Positions 10,758 through 22,594 of a stretch of 64,000 nucleotides of DNA are shown here, in pieces. Where the stretch lies: positions 1,612,001 through 1,676,000 of the forward strand of contig JAWZYV010017493.1 in assembly GCA_038373885.1 (NCBI GenBank), written 5' to 3'. Below the pieces are notes generated by a model. The model did not search any database and had not been told where the DNA came from. It worked only from the letters and a program-made list of their open reading frames with translations. The first letter of the stretch is position 1. Every line of letters begins with the position of its first letter. Position numbers and translations under genes: made by a program. This DNA comes from Cheiracanthium punctorium (taxonomy: Eukaryota > Arthropoda > Arachnida > Araneae > Cheiracanthiidae).

Positions 10758-13295
10758 TAGCTGAGTGCCCGTTCTTCGCACGGTAGTAAACGAAAATATT
10801 CCAAACATGTGTAATCCCAATTAATTCTAGCGGTGTGAAATCTAAAATAAAAACAAAATTATTTGACTCTTGATGTTAAGTTTGCATCATGAGTACTAAC
10901 CTGGCATCATTGCAATTTAATGACTCAATAAACTATGTCATATCATTCGCGATCAGAAAAGTAAAAAGCTTAGCGGTTTGAAGAGAACTCCTGACTTTCA
11001 AAATGTGTTATTTCTACATCATACTGTTTTTTTAGGTTCAGGTTGTAGTATTAAATACCTCAGACACTACATAAAATGGACAACCGTTTATTTTAAAATA
11101 GCTGCGCACCCGCTCTTCATACGGGAAGAAACGAATATTTTACTAAAATCATATCTGCGTGTGACAAAACAGAATTTAATTTTTAAAAAAGTTAAAGTAA
11201 TGTCCTCGAAATTACTGCGAGATGTATCAACGCAAATTAGAATTACTTATCGTAGGCTGTGTAACAACCCTTGAAAAAGGATAAACAGAACACTTTTAAT
11301 TTCATGAAATATTTATTAACGTGGAATATTGTGATTTATTCATATTATCCTTACAAATCTGCTAATATTACCTATTACGTATATCAATACTATCTATCTT
11401 CCTTCTCCTTCAAGGCTACATTAAAAGAAACAGCTTAGAATATTTTGTATCAATGGGATCTTCTTATTCTATGGTGATTCTTTGCAATTTACGCATTAGC
11501 ATAAACAATTATCATTTCACATAATGGTTGCCATTAAGGAAGCTCTCTTTATATATTTAATTTATGCATAGTTTTGTAAGATTTGCGTATTTAGCACCGC
11601 AAAACATTTCATCTCAACTTTGGTGGAAAATATCCAAGCGGTGCCGTTTTAAATATCCATATATCCAATATATATAGCGATATTTTATAAATCCTCCATG
11701 GTTCTGTTTCCTGAAAAACATCAAACTGTGTAATATCGAGGAGCTATTTAGAATCGCTTTAATTGTGACAGAACGCAGTTGAAGAGTTTGCAAATTTCAC
11801 GCATTTTTTTTTAATTTATGACGTCACAGTTCAGCTGCCGTAAAAGATACCCCGGTTGGTTGAGGGAGTTAATTTAGATTTTTCGCACAGTATTTTTTAA
11901 ACGGTATCTTATTAAAACTTACAAAGACGTTGAAAAATTTTTTTGCTTTATAAAGTACCCCTATGGAGGAACGTAATCCAAAGTTAAAATAAAACTATAC
12001 TCGCAACATGCATATGTTAGAAAACCTATAAACATTTTTAAATAAGCAACGGATTAAAATGCCACTAATAATAAGAATAATCGCTATTTATATTCGCTAT
12101 AGCTGTGACAGGACGTTAGAGTTACAGTACAAATTTCACGCATTTTTTTTTTTAAATTTATGACGTCACTGTTTAACTGCCTTAAAAGATACCCCGGTTG
12201 GTTGAGGGAGTTAATTTGATATTTCGCTCAGTAGCTTTCAAACGGCATCATATTAAAATTTACAACGACATTGAAAACGTTTTATTTTTTTGGTTTATAT
12301 AGGAATAGGACACTATGGAGGAACGTAATCCAACATTAAAATAAAACTATACTCGCATATATATGCCTGCGACATAATTAAATGCGGGAAAAAACATAGA
12401 ACAATTTTAATATATCGCGCTTTAAAACAAACTTTGTAACTTTTAAAATGAACGTATTCAGCTGCGTTAACACATTTCAAATTTTAATTGCAACAGATTA
12501 AAATACCACTGATAATAATAACAATCATGAATTTCTCAGTTTATTTCTAAAGTAAGTTTTAATCAAAATATCGCCTCCTTGTGTTACGTCATAGATCCTC
12601 ACTTGCGAATTGAAATTCCGATATCCTATCCTAAAAACTCCATTGGTTATAAAAAAAAAACCTTTTTTCTAATCCTTTTTGTGGCAGCAACCCAACATAA
12701 ATTCTCGTGCCATGATCGCAATGTAATGAATGGCGTAAGATCGCGTTGATGCTATTAAATTCTAAACATTAGGTTGCATTAAAATTCGTAAAAAATCATC
12801 TAATTGACGTAATTTTTTTGTTTTCATATTAAAAGAGGGAGAAAAAAATGTTTCACCATTTGTGAAAATATCAAAAAGTTATGACGGATAGAATTCAAGA
12901 TACGACAGTTTTAAAATTATTTTACGAAAAATTCGTCAAAACAGATACTTAGTAAAAAAAAATTCCTAAAAATCAGTAAATCATGTTACGAATTTCGAAC
13001 AAACTGTTTTTAAAAGAAAATATTTTCCTCTATCCGATGATACAACTGCCGTTTTGCTGCGAACGTAATTTCCGCCGTTATTACGAATTAGGTGAGAAAA
13101 AACGCCAAAAATCCCATGAAACATAAAATAACAAAAATTCTAGGTCGATTTTTAAAAAAATCGCTTCGAGGTGCACAACTACATGTATAGATCTTCCCGA
13201 GTACCAAATTTGGTGTTTCTAGGTATATCCGTTTGTCTGTAACGCTGCCGACAGACACACAGACAGACAGAGATCTTCTTTTATAATAAGTATAG
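10757..13295. repeat. Unclassified interspersed repeat with internal 342-bp duplication
   Basis: The segment begins TAGCTGAGTGCCCGTTCTTC and ends in a GACAGACAGACAGAG tail with TTTTATAATAAGTATAGAG. This start/tail layout resembles a widespread but poorly classified arthropod repeat type. A second, diverged start occurs at about 11098. Internally, about 11765-12020 is repeated at about 12107-12360, both containing GATACCCCGGTTGGTTGAGG. No transposase or reverse transcriptase was recognised. A plus frame at 10978-11274 is probably chance. Confidence 0.5.
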
Positions 13296-13737
13296 AGATT
13301 TAGTGCAAAGGTTTACCATAAATTTAAAAACTCGTATCGAGAATTTCTCTGTAAAAAAATTCAAGAATTCAAATTTCTACTTTACACACAGATATCTAAA
13401 ACCTAGAAAATAATTATTTCAATATTTCTTAATATACCAAATTTTTAAAACAGACAAAAATGTATAAACTAGCTTTCCTTGTCGCATATTGATTTTGTAA
13501 CAACATACAAATTCCTAAATCCATCAAACGATCCGAAAAGTTTGCAATTATGAATTTTTTAATATCTATGAAAAAACTTGTAAAATATAAAACAAAAACG
13601 AAGGCCGCATGCATAGATAATAGTAACGAGTTTAGGAAGAATATATGTAACTGATGTAAAAAAAAAAAAAAACTTCCATGTTCCTGTTAAAAAAAAAGAC
13701 AAGAAAAAATTCATTTCTGACCGTAAATTGTCTTAAG

Positions 13738-13743
13738 ATAGGC

Positions 13744-13778
<35 letters not shown>
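13738..13778. repeat. Poly-A tract
   Basis: A run of more than 30 A residues, with a smaller A run at 13656-13672. It accounts for a phenylalanine-rich minus-strand frame that is not a gene. Confidence 0.85.
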
Positions 13779-13840
13779 GATAGGCAGTGATCTTAGTAGA
13801 AATAAGAACCCTAAATAAAAAGGAAATATTAAAAAGATAA

Positions 13841-15401
13841 ACATCTGGTGTGACTCCATTCGACTTTCCGAACACTTACGATTAAGATGATTACCAGGCA
13901 TTTAAATAAATTTTAATCAATGAATAATTCAAACATATATACCAAATTGAAACTCAATCGAATGCGCCGTTTAAACGCTGGCGCACTTCCAATAATTTCT
14001 CCCCATATGCCATAATGTAAAAGAAATCTTTATCGTAGCCCTGTAGAAAAACTGTAAGTCCTATACATATCAAAATCAATACCAGTCTTACGATGGTGAT
14101 TTATAACATATATATCCAACTTGAGCTCAATCGAATGTACCGTTTAAACGCTAGCGCACTTTCAAGAATTTCCGCCCATAGGCCATAATGTAAAAGAAAT
14201 CTTTGTCGTAGCCCTGTAGAAAAACTATAAGTCCTATACACACCAAAATCAATACCGGTCTTGCGACGGTGGTTTATAACATATATACCGAATTTGAGCT
14301 AAATAGAATGCTCCGTTTGGGAGCTATCGTGTTCACTCACACACACACACACATCTCTTAAAAATAGCATAAATGAATACAGAAGATCTCAAAACGTGTA
14401 AATACACCAAAATCTCGAAGTCGAATTTTTTCATGATTACAATACTTTCCTTACATGGTACATGTTCGGAAAGTAAAAATGTAAGACTTAGTTGATCAGC
14501 TTGCGATTGCCAGCATCGAAATATTCATGAAAAAAGCATATCCGTAAGCAGAGTCGTAACTACATCCTTGTGGCCCGTAGCGAATTCATTTGCTTGGGCC
14601 CCCTTTATTACTTTCCGAACATGTACCATGCAAGGAAAGTATTGTAAGCATGAAAGATTTCGACTTCGAGATTTTGGTGTATTTACACGTTTTGAGGTCT
14701 CCTGAATTCATTTATGCTATTTTTACGAGATGTATGTATGTATGTGTGTGAACACGATAGCTCCTAAACACCTAAACGGGGCATTCGATTGAGCTCTAAT
14801 TTGGTATTGGCTTGGTTTGGTTGGCTCTAAACCACCGTCGCAAGACCGGTATTGATTTTGGTGTGTATAGGACTTATAGTTTTTCTACAGGGCTACGACA
14901 AAGATTTCTTTTACATTAAGGCCTATGGGAGGAAATTCTTGAAAGTGCGCTAGCGTGTAAACGGTACATTCGATTGAGCTCAAATTGGGCATATATATCA
15001 TAAACCACCATCGTAAGACCGGTATTGATTTTGATGTGTATAGGACGTACAGTTTTTGTACAGGGGAGAGAAATTCTTGAAAGTGCGCTCGCTTTCAAAC
15101 GGTTACATTCGATTGAGCTCCAATTGGGTATATATTATAAATCACCAGCGCAAGATCGGTATTGATTTTGATGTGTATAGGTGTTATAGTTTTTGTACAG
15201 GGCTACGACAAAGATTTCTTTCACATTATGGCATATGGGAAGAAATTCTTGAAAGTGCGCTAGCGTTTAAATGGCGCATTCGATTGAGCTTCAATTCGGT
15301 ACATATGTTTGAATTACTCATCGATTAAAATTTATTTAAATGCTTGGTAATGATCTTAATCGTACGTGTTCGGAAAGTCGAGTGGAGTCACTGCAGATTT
15401 T
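13841..15401. repeat. Giant inverted repeat, 1.56 kb, arms containing 173-bp tandem units
   Basis: The left arm (13841-14476) and right arm (14609-15401) are complementary over their whole length around a 132-bp spacer. Outer ends share GACTCCA, CTTTCCGAACA and TTACCAGGCATTTAAAT segments. Inner ends share TACTTTCCGAACATGTACCA. Each arm carries tandem units: left-arm units recur at 13953, 14126 and 14299 (173 bp), and right-arm units at 14787, 14971, 15110 and 15281. The unit includes GTAGCCCTGTAGAAAAACT. A short CA microsatellite is in the left arm. No protein-coding content was recognised. A diverged single fragment lies at 18800-18893, so the unit is a dispersed repeat. Confidence 0.88.
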
Positions 15402-15712
15402 TACTACAAGTTATAAAACAGAGCTATTACTTTTTCTCACTACCTTTAAATTTCATACATACTTTTTGTACGTTGTTTAATTTATGTTCTTCCGTGAGTA
15501 ACTTAAGTTAATTGAATAGAATTAAAATTTTTAATATATATTTTCTTTCAGTAAATGTAATGAGTTTGCAACAATCTCGTGTTTGTAGGGGGAGGGGCGG
15601 ATCCGGCCGAGAGCATGTGATATCTTGCCTGTCCTGCCATCCTACTGTCTGTAAAATACGAGGGGAAACAGAAGTTATTTTCTCGCCACTCTGCCCAAGT
15701 CGTCATGACGCC

Positions 15713-16063
15713 CATCGGAGGATCCAGAGGAGTGGGGGGGGGGGGGGGGAGGGCACAAGAGCACGTGCCCCGAGACGAACTAAGTTTACACTATAGGCAG
15801 GGGCGTAGCCAGAAATTTTTCATGGGGGGGGCTTACGACTGTACAACTCATATATATGTATACGTGTGTGTGATCATGTAGTGAAGAATATACATTTTGT
15901 ATGGCAAAAAATTTCTCATGGGGGGGGGGTTATGACCCCCCTAACTCCCCCTGGCTACGCCCCTGATAGGTGATTGACTTGTTTTGTAAATTCAAGTGAT
16001 TTTATGAGAAAGTGCAACAATGTTTTGTGCCCCCTCCAGAATTTTTTCCTGGATCCGCCACTG
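15713..16063. mobile_element. hAT-type MITE, outer element of a nest
   Basis: The left end CATCGGAGGATCCAG and right end CTGGATCCGCCACTG are inverted (the left has three changes). The flanks ATGACGCC (15705-15712) and AGGACGCC (16064-16071) agree at 7 of 8 bases. The interior is split by a second MITE at 15798-15965, so this element arrived first. A run of about 17 G follows the left end. Confidence 0.85.
15798..15965. mobile_element. MITE nested inside another MITE, 168 bp
   Basis: The ends are CAGGGGCGTAGCCAG and CTGGCTACGCCCCTG. It belongs to the same family as 23639-23810 and 62391-62563, sharing the interior CATATATATGTATACGTGTG and TTTTGTATGGCAAAAAA. The flanks share 5 bp, ATAGG (15793-15797 and 15966-15970), rather than a clean 8-bp match. 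It interrupts the older hAT-type element at 15713-16063. Confidence 0.88.
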
Positions 16064-16280
16064 AGGACGCCCACTTCTAATATGGTAGTTAGTTCAATGA
16101 AATTATTCCTAAAACAATACATTAATTAAATCATTAGTTTTTTATAGTTCATTACTTTATTAATATTAATTACGGTTTCGCATTTGACTAAGCCTGCTTT
16201 TACCCAAATTGCCATACTGTTTTTCTCTGTACATTATTCAGTATTTACAATGAACGTTTTGTGTTATGAAAAGTCTAGAC

Positions 16281-17029
16281 CAGCTTTGCGCAAACCGGGG
16301 GGGCGCGAGGTAATTTTTGGGGGTCGCCAAATTCAAAGAGATTCACATTTATGAAAAATCTGCAATTATTCATTTCAAAGAACTGAAATAATACAAGAGA
16401 AGAAACTTACAATTATTATTTTACGAGCGCGATATTCGCGATCGCTATCACGGGGCTTCAAAACCACGTAATCATGCATAGTGATCTGCAAATTGTATGG
16501 ATCATGCATAGTGATCTTCAAAATTATTTTCGATTAAAACAAAACATCGATCTCGATTGGATCCACAGGATGACTTACGATTTGCGATTTCCAATACAGA
16601 TCCGAACATAGAAACAATCATGAGCTCTTTGCAAGCACATATTTCACATTGACTTTTTATGACGTAAAGTTTTTTTAAAGTATTTTTCATTAAAAAATAT
16701 TTATATCCATATGCATAAATAAAGCATTGTTTACTAAAGTTATGTGTTGATTCATTAACTGATGTTTATAATGTTACAACTTTTATAACATTTTTATGGT
16801 GGTTTATAAGTTTGGTGCGCTATTTTAAAAACGCGTTATTTCAATCGATGACGTCACGACACTCTTTTAAAAACACCCTGTAAGAATTTCAATGTAACTT
16901 CGTTTTCAATTAAAGAAAATTCTACTGTCTATCCAGGGATCGCGACAAAATTATACTCAAAATAGGGGGTCGCGACAAAATTTTACACAAATTAGGGGGT
17001 CGCAGATGAAAATAGTTTGCGCACCACTG
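16281..17029. mobile_element. hAT-type element, 749 bp, perfect 8-bp target duplication
   Basis: The left end CAGCTTTGCGCAAACC and right end GTTTGCGCACCACTG are inverted. Identical GTCTAGAC copies flank it at 16273-16280 and 17030-17037. Subterminal GGGGGTCGC motifs are repeated near both ends (around 16318 and at 16966 and 16995). No transposase was seen; a short minus-strand frame at 16502-16690 is not recognisable. It is non-autonomous. Confidence 0.93.
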
Positions 17030-17452
17030 GTCTAGACAATAGGGGTGTCTTGGGTGGCAAACTTTTAAAAAGTATTTACCATCAGACCGTGCAACTACTC
17101 AAAAAAGTATTTGAGTAATAGCCATATATCCTATTTTTGTTTTATGAATAACTAATTAGTTTTTGTAAAAAGCACAAATTTCAAAGAAAGTTTAGAACTT
17201 ATTGTGTGACATGGTTCGTTTTTACAACAAAACTGTGACAAAACGTGAACAAAATTTTAAATATGTAACTGTCATCCCCTGAAATATCAAACGATGTCAA
17301 GGACAGTCTCCCAAGGACACTCTTACAGGTGTTTTCAGTTTTGATATCGAATCATACTAAAGTCGAATCAGATGTCCTCGAGCCAATTTTTTAACAGAAA
17401 ATTTTAATCCAGTTTTAAACAAAAATTTAAAGTCAATTCAAAGGCATACGCC

Positions 17453-17707
17453 CAGGGCCGGCCCAAGGGGGTGCGAATGTAGGCGATCGCCTAAGGCCCG
17501 CGCTTAAAGAGGCCCCGCTCCTGGGGCATTTTCTTGCTATCACATTAGACCGAGCTTGGCAGATGGTTGCGATATATCTCGAAAAAAGCAGAGAAATAAA
17601 ACTAATATGTACTAGCAGTGCTAGTAGTAACTTACATAAGACATGATAGAAAAGAGGCCCCGCGCTTGCGCTTCGACTGGGGCCCTGCACGCCTCTCGGG
17701 CCGGCGA
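17453..17707. mobile_element. Probable hAT-type MITE with GGGCCGGC ends
   Basis: It starts CAGGGCCGGCCCAAGGGGG, and the right side ends CTCTCGGGCCGGCGAT, with matching GGCCCCG-rich subterminal blocks at both ends. A weak 6-of-8 match is possible between flanks CATACGCC and GATACACC. A minus-strand frame crosses it (17433-17690) but is only an artefact of the GC-rich termini. Confidence 0.6.
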
Positions 17708-17799
17708 TGATACACCTACCCCCCCCCCCTTAAATTTATGAATGTATGTATGTAATGTATAAAAAGGTAATTTGGGTTTTACTAGTTTGGGTATTGTTC

Positions 17800-18345
17800 A
17801 AGCGTGTACTTTCACTGTAAGTTTTACTTTCCTGTCATACTTGCCACGCGCGCTCTGGAGCTATGTTTTATTTATTTTGTTGTTTGCCAGACATCAGGCC
17901 GTCGATTCTGAGTTCTTTAGATGTACACGTGTCCCCACGCCCTTGTGTCCCCGGATGCGGGTTATTTTGGTAAATGTGTGTGGTTCGATCAGAGATAAGA
18001 GAGAGGAGGAGTTGTGTCTTCGCAGACCACGTGGTGTGGTAAGCGTAAATACTCCCGCACATCGAAAATCGGGAGACTTCTGCCACTGGAACTGCTTCAT
18101 GAGTCCACGCTGATTCTTGTACCCGTCTCCCCTCCCCTCTTCTCATTCTAAATTGTAACTTAATTGTAATGTTCAATAACCCATATTACCTGCCTTAACT
18201 CTGAAGCTTACTTGAAATATCTGACGTCTCATGTATATAGAGAGAATGACCCCTTTTTTGAATAGACAGAGAGAAAATAAACGTTTATAAAGCTGAAGTA
18301 AAATTATAGTCTACCTCTCGACATCTTCTATTTGAAATCGCTACA
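17800..18345 (+). mobile_element. Possible solo LTR
   Basis: This block of higher GC has LTR-like features: a pyrimidine-rich middle, an AATAAA signal at about 18277 and a following GTTTATAAAGCTG. No primer-binding site, polypurine tract, second LTR or flanking duplication was found. Frames overlap on both strands (17772-18113 and 17868-18176), which argues against a protein gene. It could also be unrelated unique DNA. Confidence 0.25.
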
Positions 18346-18459
18346 GATCAGATATTTACTCCAAATCGAAATATTTTAACAGAATAGATGACTGCCCTGC
18401 TCCACTGTCATCTAACGTTTCCTCATTCGTACTTCTTCCACTCTTGATGATAGTACATC

Positions 18460-18560
18460 CATATTTAGTGATGGTTACCGATACTTTTGAAATATGAAAG
18501 AACCGAAACCGATACCTAAAACAGTAGGAGGTATCGGCGCCGGTACTATCGGTCGATCCC
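18460..18560. repeat. Single hAT-like terminus (TAGTGATGG)
   Basis: TTTAGTGATGGTTACCGATAC resembles the Ac-type hAT terminus TAGKGATG, followed by repeated CCGATAC/GGTATCGG palindromic motifs. No matching right end was found, so this is a fragment. Confidence 0.4.
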
Positions 18561-18799
18561 AAATAAATATAAAAATAGAGACATTTATCAAAAATATAAA
18601 TATTATTTTCGTCTTCCGTTTACCTGAAAATCGTGTATTTTTTTTTTTTAAACTGTTTTCGTGTTATTATGAATATACTTTTTAAAAATATTTAAAATTA
18701 ATAAATATATCAAATGGACTGAAACGTTATTTTAAATTTTGTTACAATGAGGAAATTTTTTTAATTTTCTCTCATCGTAAAGAACGAAAGTACAATAAT

Positions 18800-18893
18800 G
18801 AAAGTATTGTATTCATGAAGAAATTCGACTTTGCGATTTTGGCGTATTTACACGCTTTAAGGTATTCTGAATATATTTATGCAATTTTTACCA
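18800..18893. repeat. Diverged single copy of the giant inverted-repeat inner end
   Basis: GAAAGTATTGTATTCATGAAG and GTATTTACACGCTTTAAGG match the 14635-14710 part of the 13841-15401 structure with scattered changes. It shows that the inner end of that structure exists as an independent dispersed unit. Confidence 0.75.
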
Positions 18894-19410
18894 ATGGCGT
18901 CTCCTGAATTTTAATTTGAGACGTTTTAAGCACTGTGACCGTTTTTAAAAAGAAGAAAAATGCTCAAACAGCAGCACATGTAAAACGGGGGATGGGAGTT
19001 GGCGCCGTCTTAATCTATTCACTCTCATTTTGGGGAGTGAATAAACTTATTTACTTCACTGCATTCAAAAAGCTAGTCTCAAATTTCAAACAAATTCATC
19101 CGAAAATATCTCTGAAAACCAGCACCATTTCTGCCTTTCACATTAGTCGACAATTGCAATCATTTTATTTATTTATTCTCAATATAAGAAAGTGACGAAA
19201 AAGAACTTTTTAATAGAGTTTGGATAACATTATTAGGAGACATCTTTAAAATAAGGTTGTTCTTTTGGGGAAATCATACAACTTCAGAACAACTTTTAAA
19301 GAATTTAATTGCGCTAGAGACTGGAAAAAATGTAGAATGTATTTTTACAAGCTGTACTATGAAATGTTGCAAAAAATGGCCCTGGAAACACTCAGGAACA
19401 CATTCTGAAC

Positions 19411-20030
19411 TTCGCAGTATTTCCCTGAACAAGTAACTCCTCAGGCGATTTTTGTGCTTATCTGGGTGAGGAAGCATTATTGACTTTTTGGAGTGTTCTC
19501 AACATAAAATTGCTTGTTTTTAAAGCTGTTCAAAAGTCTCGTGACGCGGATAGTGATTCAAGGCTTTTAAGGAACACACTATTAAAAGCCAAAAATCAAC
19601 GTAGTAGAAATAGCGTTGCCAGGTCGCCAAACCAAATAGCCGGACAGATTAGCCAGTTTGGCCGGACATTTGGGTAAAAAGGCCGGAAAGCCTACAATAT
19701 TGAGGATTTTGTCTCAGTATTAATAGGTACGACAAAAAAATTGTATGTTAAATCAAGCTTTTTTGATCATTACCACGAATCTCGTTAAATTCTAATGAAA
19801 TGTAAATAACATCGAATGCCAAATCAGTTCAAGTACTTTATTACTAATCAGCCAAAGTCACCAGTAAAAAGCCTAACAAAAGCCAGACACCGTTAAGTTT
19901 GGCCGGACACGCAATCAAAAAGCCTAACTATGTCCGGCTTTATCCGGACGCCTGGCAACGCTAAGTAGAAAGGAAACAGAACTGGTCGGTACAAATTCCA
20001 ACAAAAGAATCTGTTTTGTTGGGGAAAACA
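19411..20030 (+). pseudogene. Decayed ORF interrupted by a hAT MITE; family not recognised
   Basis: A plus-strand frame open from about 19429 runs through LTFWSVLNIKLLVFKAVQKS to 19610, where a 353-bp hAT-type element is inserted. After one 8-bp target copy is discounted, the same frame resumes at 19972 with ETELVGTNSNK and ends at a stop near 20036. Upstream, other frames carry pieces such as ALETGKNVECIFTSC, and a similar RLETGKTHIEN piece appears after 20110, so the whole stretch looks like a degenerate coding element. I do not recognise the protein. Confidence 0.35.
19611..19963. mobile_element. hAT-type MITE, 353 bp, perfect 8-bp target duplication
   Basis: Ends TAGCGTTGCCAGG and CCTGGCAACGCTA are perfect inverted repeats of 13 bp. 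Identical AGTAGAAA copies flank the element (19603-19610 and 19964-19971). Subterminal GCCGGACA motifs recur at both ends. It lies within an older decayed reading frame. Confidence 0.94.
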
Positions 20031-20167
20031 GAAAATAATGCCATTAAAATAATCGAAAAATTACCTCAAAATGCTTAAGTAAATATAGATTCATACAGCA
20101 AATTTATATACGGCTAGAAACAGGAAAAACGCATATTGAAAATATAAGGGTATTTTTGACAAATAAA

Positions 20168-20215
20168 CAGTGGCGCACCCAGGATTTTAGTTTGGGGGGG
20201 GGGGGGCTCGGACTG
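20168..20215. repeat. Solo MITE terminus with poly-G
   Basis: CAGTGGCGCACCCAGGATTTT is a variant of the GCGTAGCCAGG terminus, followed by a run of about 14 G. No right end was found nearby. Confidence 0.5.
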
Positions 20216-20488
20216 GGCTACAAATTCCGCTGAACTCGATTACAGTTATAACTCTCTTATATGTGAAAATATTCTGTGCCACTTGACTTGCCCATAAAAC
20301 AACATGCGCACAAGCAATGTAACTCATTGTAGTCTAATAATTATCTGATCTTTTCAGTAGAAACCGAGTTTAACTGTGAAAAAAACACTCAAAATACTGA
20401 TGTTAAACAATAAAGTAAATAAAAAACTTTGTAAAAAACACACATAAGATGTTATAGGTAAGAGGATACGTACGTTTCAGCCAAAAAT

Positions 20489-20610
20489 TGTTTTGGCCTT
20501 CTTCAGTCCAAGCCCTTCGTTGCAAGCAACACAGGGAACTGAAAAGAGATCTCTTTTCAGTTCCCTGTGTTGCTTGCAACGAAGGGCTTGGACTGAAGAA
20601 GGCCAAAACA
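20489..20610. repeat. Perfect 122-bp palindrome without a spacer
   Basis: Two arms of 61 bp are exact reverse complements and meet at 20549/20550 in AGATCT. The arms include GGCCTTCTTCAGTCCAAG and GCAAGCAACACAGGG. Just outside the left arm the sequence CGTTTCAGCCAAAA gives a partial further inverted match (TTTTGGC). No coding content. Such zero-spacer palindromes are normally unstable, so this may be very recent or an assembly artefact. Confidence 0.95.
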
Positions 20611-20619
20611 AGCTGCACT

Positions 20620-22400
20620 TTATATTATCCCAAGTCAGTATTTGTAAGGCAAAATTTATGCCACAAGTCTAAATAATTGGGACATTTTTTGAGTCCGCAA
20701 CAATGGAATTAATTTTTATTAGTTAAAAAAATTATTTATTCCGTCAGGTTTACAAATAGTTAGTTAATCATAAGAAGGAAATGTTTTTTTTACATCTAAT
20801 TCCCCCCTAACGTGATTCTGTAAATGCAGTATACGGCTCCGACTATTTTACTACTTTGGTTCACAGTTGGGGAAGGGATGCGGACGCAACAGTAGGTGGG
20901 CTCCTAAACTTTGTAAACATAATAGAGAAAATGAAAATTAAAAAAAAATTAAACTATAAAATTTGATTTTTCTTAAGTTACATTGAAAATATCCCTGAAC
21001 ATATTTGAATACAACATTAGCACCGATTGACATCATTATTAGTACTGAACGATATCGCGTTTGATTGCCAATATCGATGTACAACAAAGATTTTTTCTAA
21101 ATATAAGAATTGCAAAATATCATGTCATAAACGAAATATTTGAAAAGTTTACCTATTCAAAATAAAAATACAGAATGCAAATACGTACTTGCACCCATAA
21201 ATTTCTTCAAAATTTTCATTTATGGATCACCACAGTTCTCGTTCATCTGAGTCGGGTACACAATCCAAAAATTCGAAAAGAAACAGAACCTATTAAAATT
21301 TAAAACACTTATCTCATTTCCCACCCCTTGATTCCATTTACTCGCGAAAGTTCTCTGAATGCAGTATACCATGTTCCACACTCATTTCAGAAGTCAAGCA
21401 GTCTGAAAACACACAGCCACGGAAACTTTTAGTGGACACACCTTCGCAAATGCCGACGGGATGGAGAACGTAATACGAAGAGGCTTGGTAACATAACATC
21501 AGGAAACTGCCATTGACCCAAACGTTATGAAGGGTATAGAACCGTCATGGAAGAGAGAGTTTTTCAGAAACTTGATTCTGTAGCAGCATTTTTTTTTTTC
21601 CCCTTCTTCAGTCGCCAGAAACGATTATTTGTTGTATTTCAACCGTGCCGTAAATTTATTATTGTTCCCCGCAGCTCAAATGTTCCAATGCTGTACGGGA
21701 AGGGTAAGGGGTATGGAGATAAAAAAGTGAGAAAGCATCATTAAACAATAGCTAGATAGCGAGTGACATAATTAAGATTAAACTGATTGTACAAATTACC
21801 ATGGACTTTTTGAAAAATGATACTTTTTGCAAGTTTTTGAAACGAACGATTTTAATTACAAGCATATCTCCACAGATATTCTAGAGTAAGATTTTCACAC
21901 ATCATTTGACAACAAATATGATTTTTTGAAGCAATTATCGGTTAAGAACAATCCTTTGATGCACAGGGAGCAGCAAAATACTGACCCATGAAAATCTTTT
22001 TCAGAGAATTCTCCAAATATTTTATCTGCCCTTGCAGAATTTTGAGAATATCTGAAGTATGCCCGAGTCCGCCCGAAAGTTAAACAGTCACTAGCATATT
22101 TTGCTTTCAGAAAGCATTTAAACTTAGTTTTATATACACAGTCACTGGTACCCTGTTCACTAGCATGGTAACAATCCAACATTATTTTGTGGGGCACAAG
22201 CAAAATTTAAATGATTATAACTTTGTAAATACTCCTCTTATGCCAACAAAATATGCATACAGACACAGTTCATAGCTGGTAAAATCAAATATATTAAACA
22301 AGTTGGATAACTTCCTGCTTTTTAGAGTACAGGATAATCTACAAGAGTTTTTACTTTCCCCTTATTAGATTTTTTCTAGATGACATCAAGGTAATATAGT
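20620..22400. other. No gene recognised
   Basis: AT-rich. The longest frame (minus, 21895-22203, about 100 residues, Cys/Lys-rich) matches no family I know and has no clear exon boundary. A short lysine-rich plus frame at 21547-21744 is also unconvincing. Confidence 0.4.
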
Positions 22401-22594
22401 GCCATTGGCGTAACTGGATAAGCTTTTTGGATATCCCCAAGGTGGGCTAAACCCCATCCAGGGGGCTTCATCTCCTATTTTTGCAATAGAAAATCAAATT
22501 TTTATAGAGTAGACTAAAATCTTTCTATTGTGGATTAGCTCCTAGCCACCCCACCCCCCCTGTAATGCGAATGTCTAGCGCATTTTGTTGAATT

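Noticed and set aside
15056..15328. 90-residue plus frame and the antisense frame at 14916-15098
   Set aside because: Both fall in the arms of the giant inverted repeat and repeat the same tandem-unit translation.
17772..18176. Plus and minus frames of about 100-113 residues
   Set aside because: They overlap each other in a GC-richer block that looks more like an LTR or spacer; no domain was seen.
20470..20620. Hammerhead ribozyme based on CTGAAGAAGG and GAAAC near the palindrome
   Set aside because: The conserved CTGATGA core is not present, and pairing is explained by the perfect palindrome.
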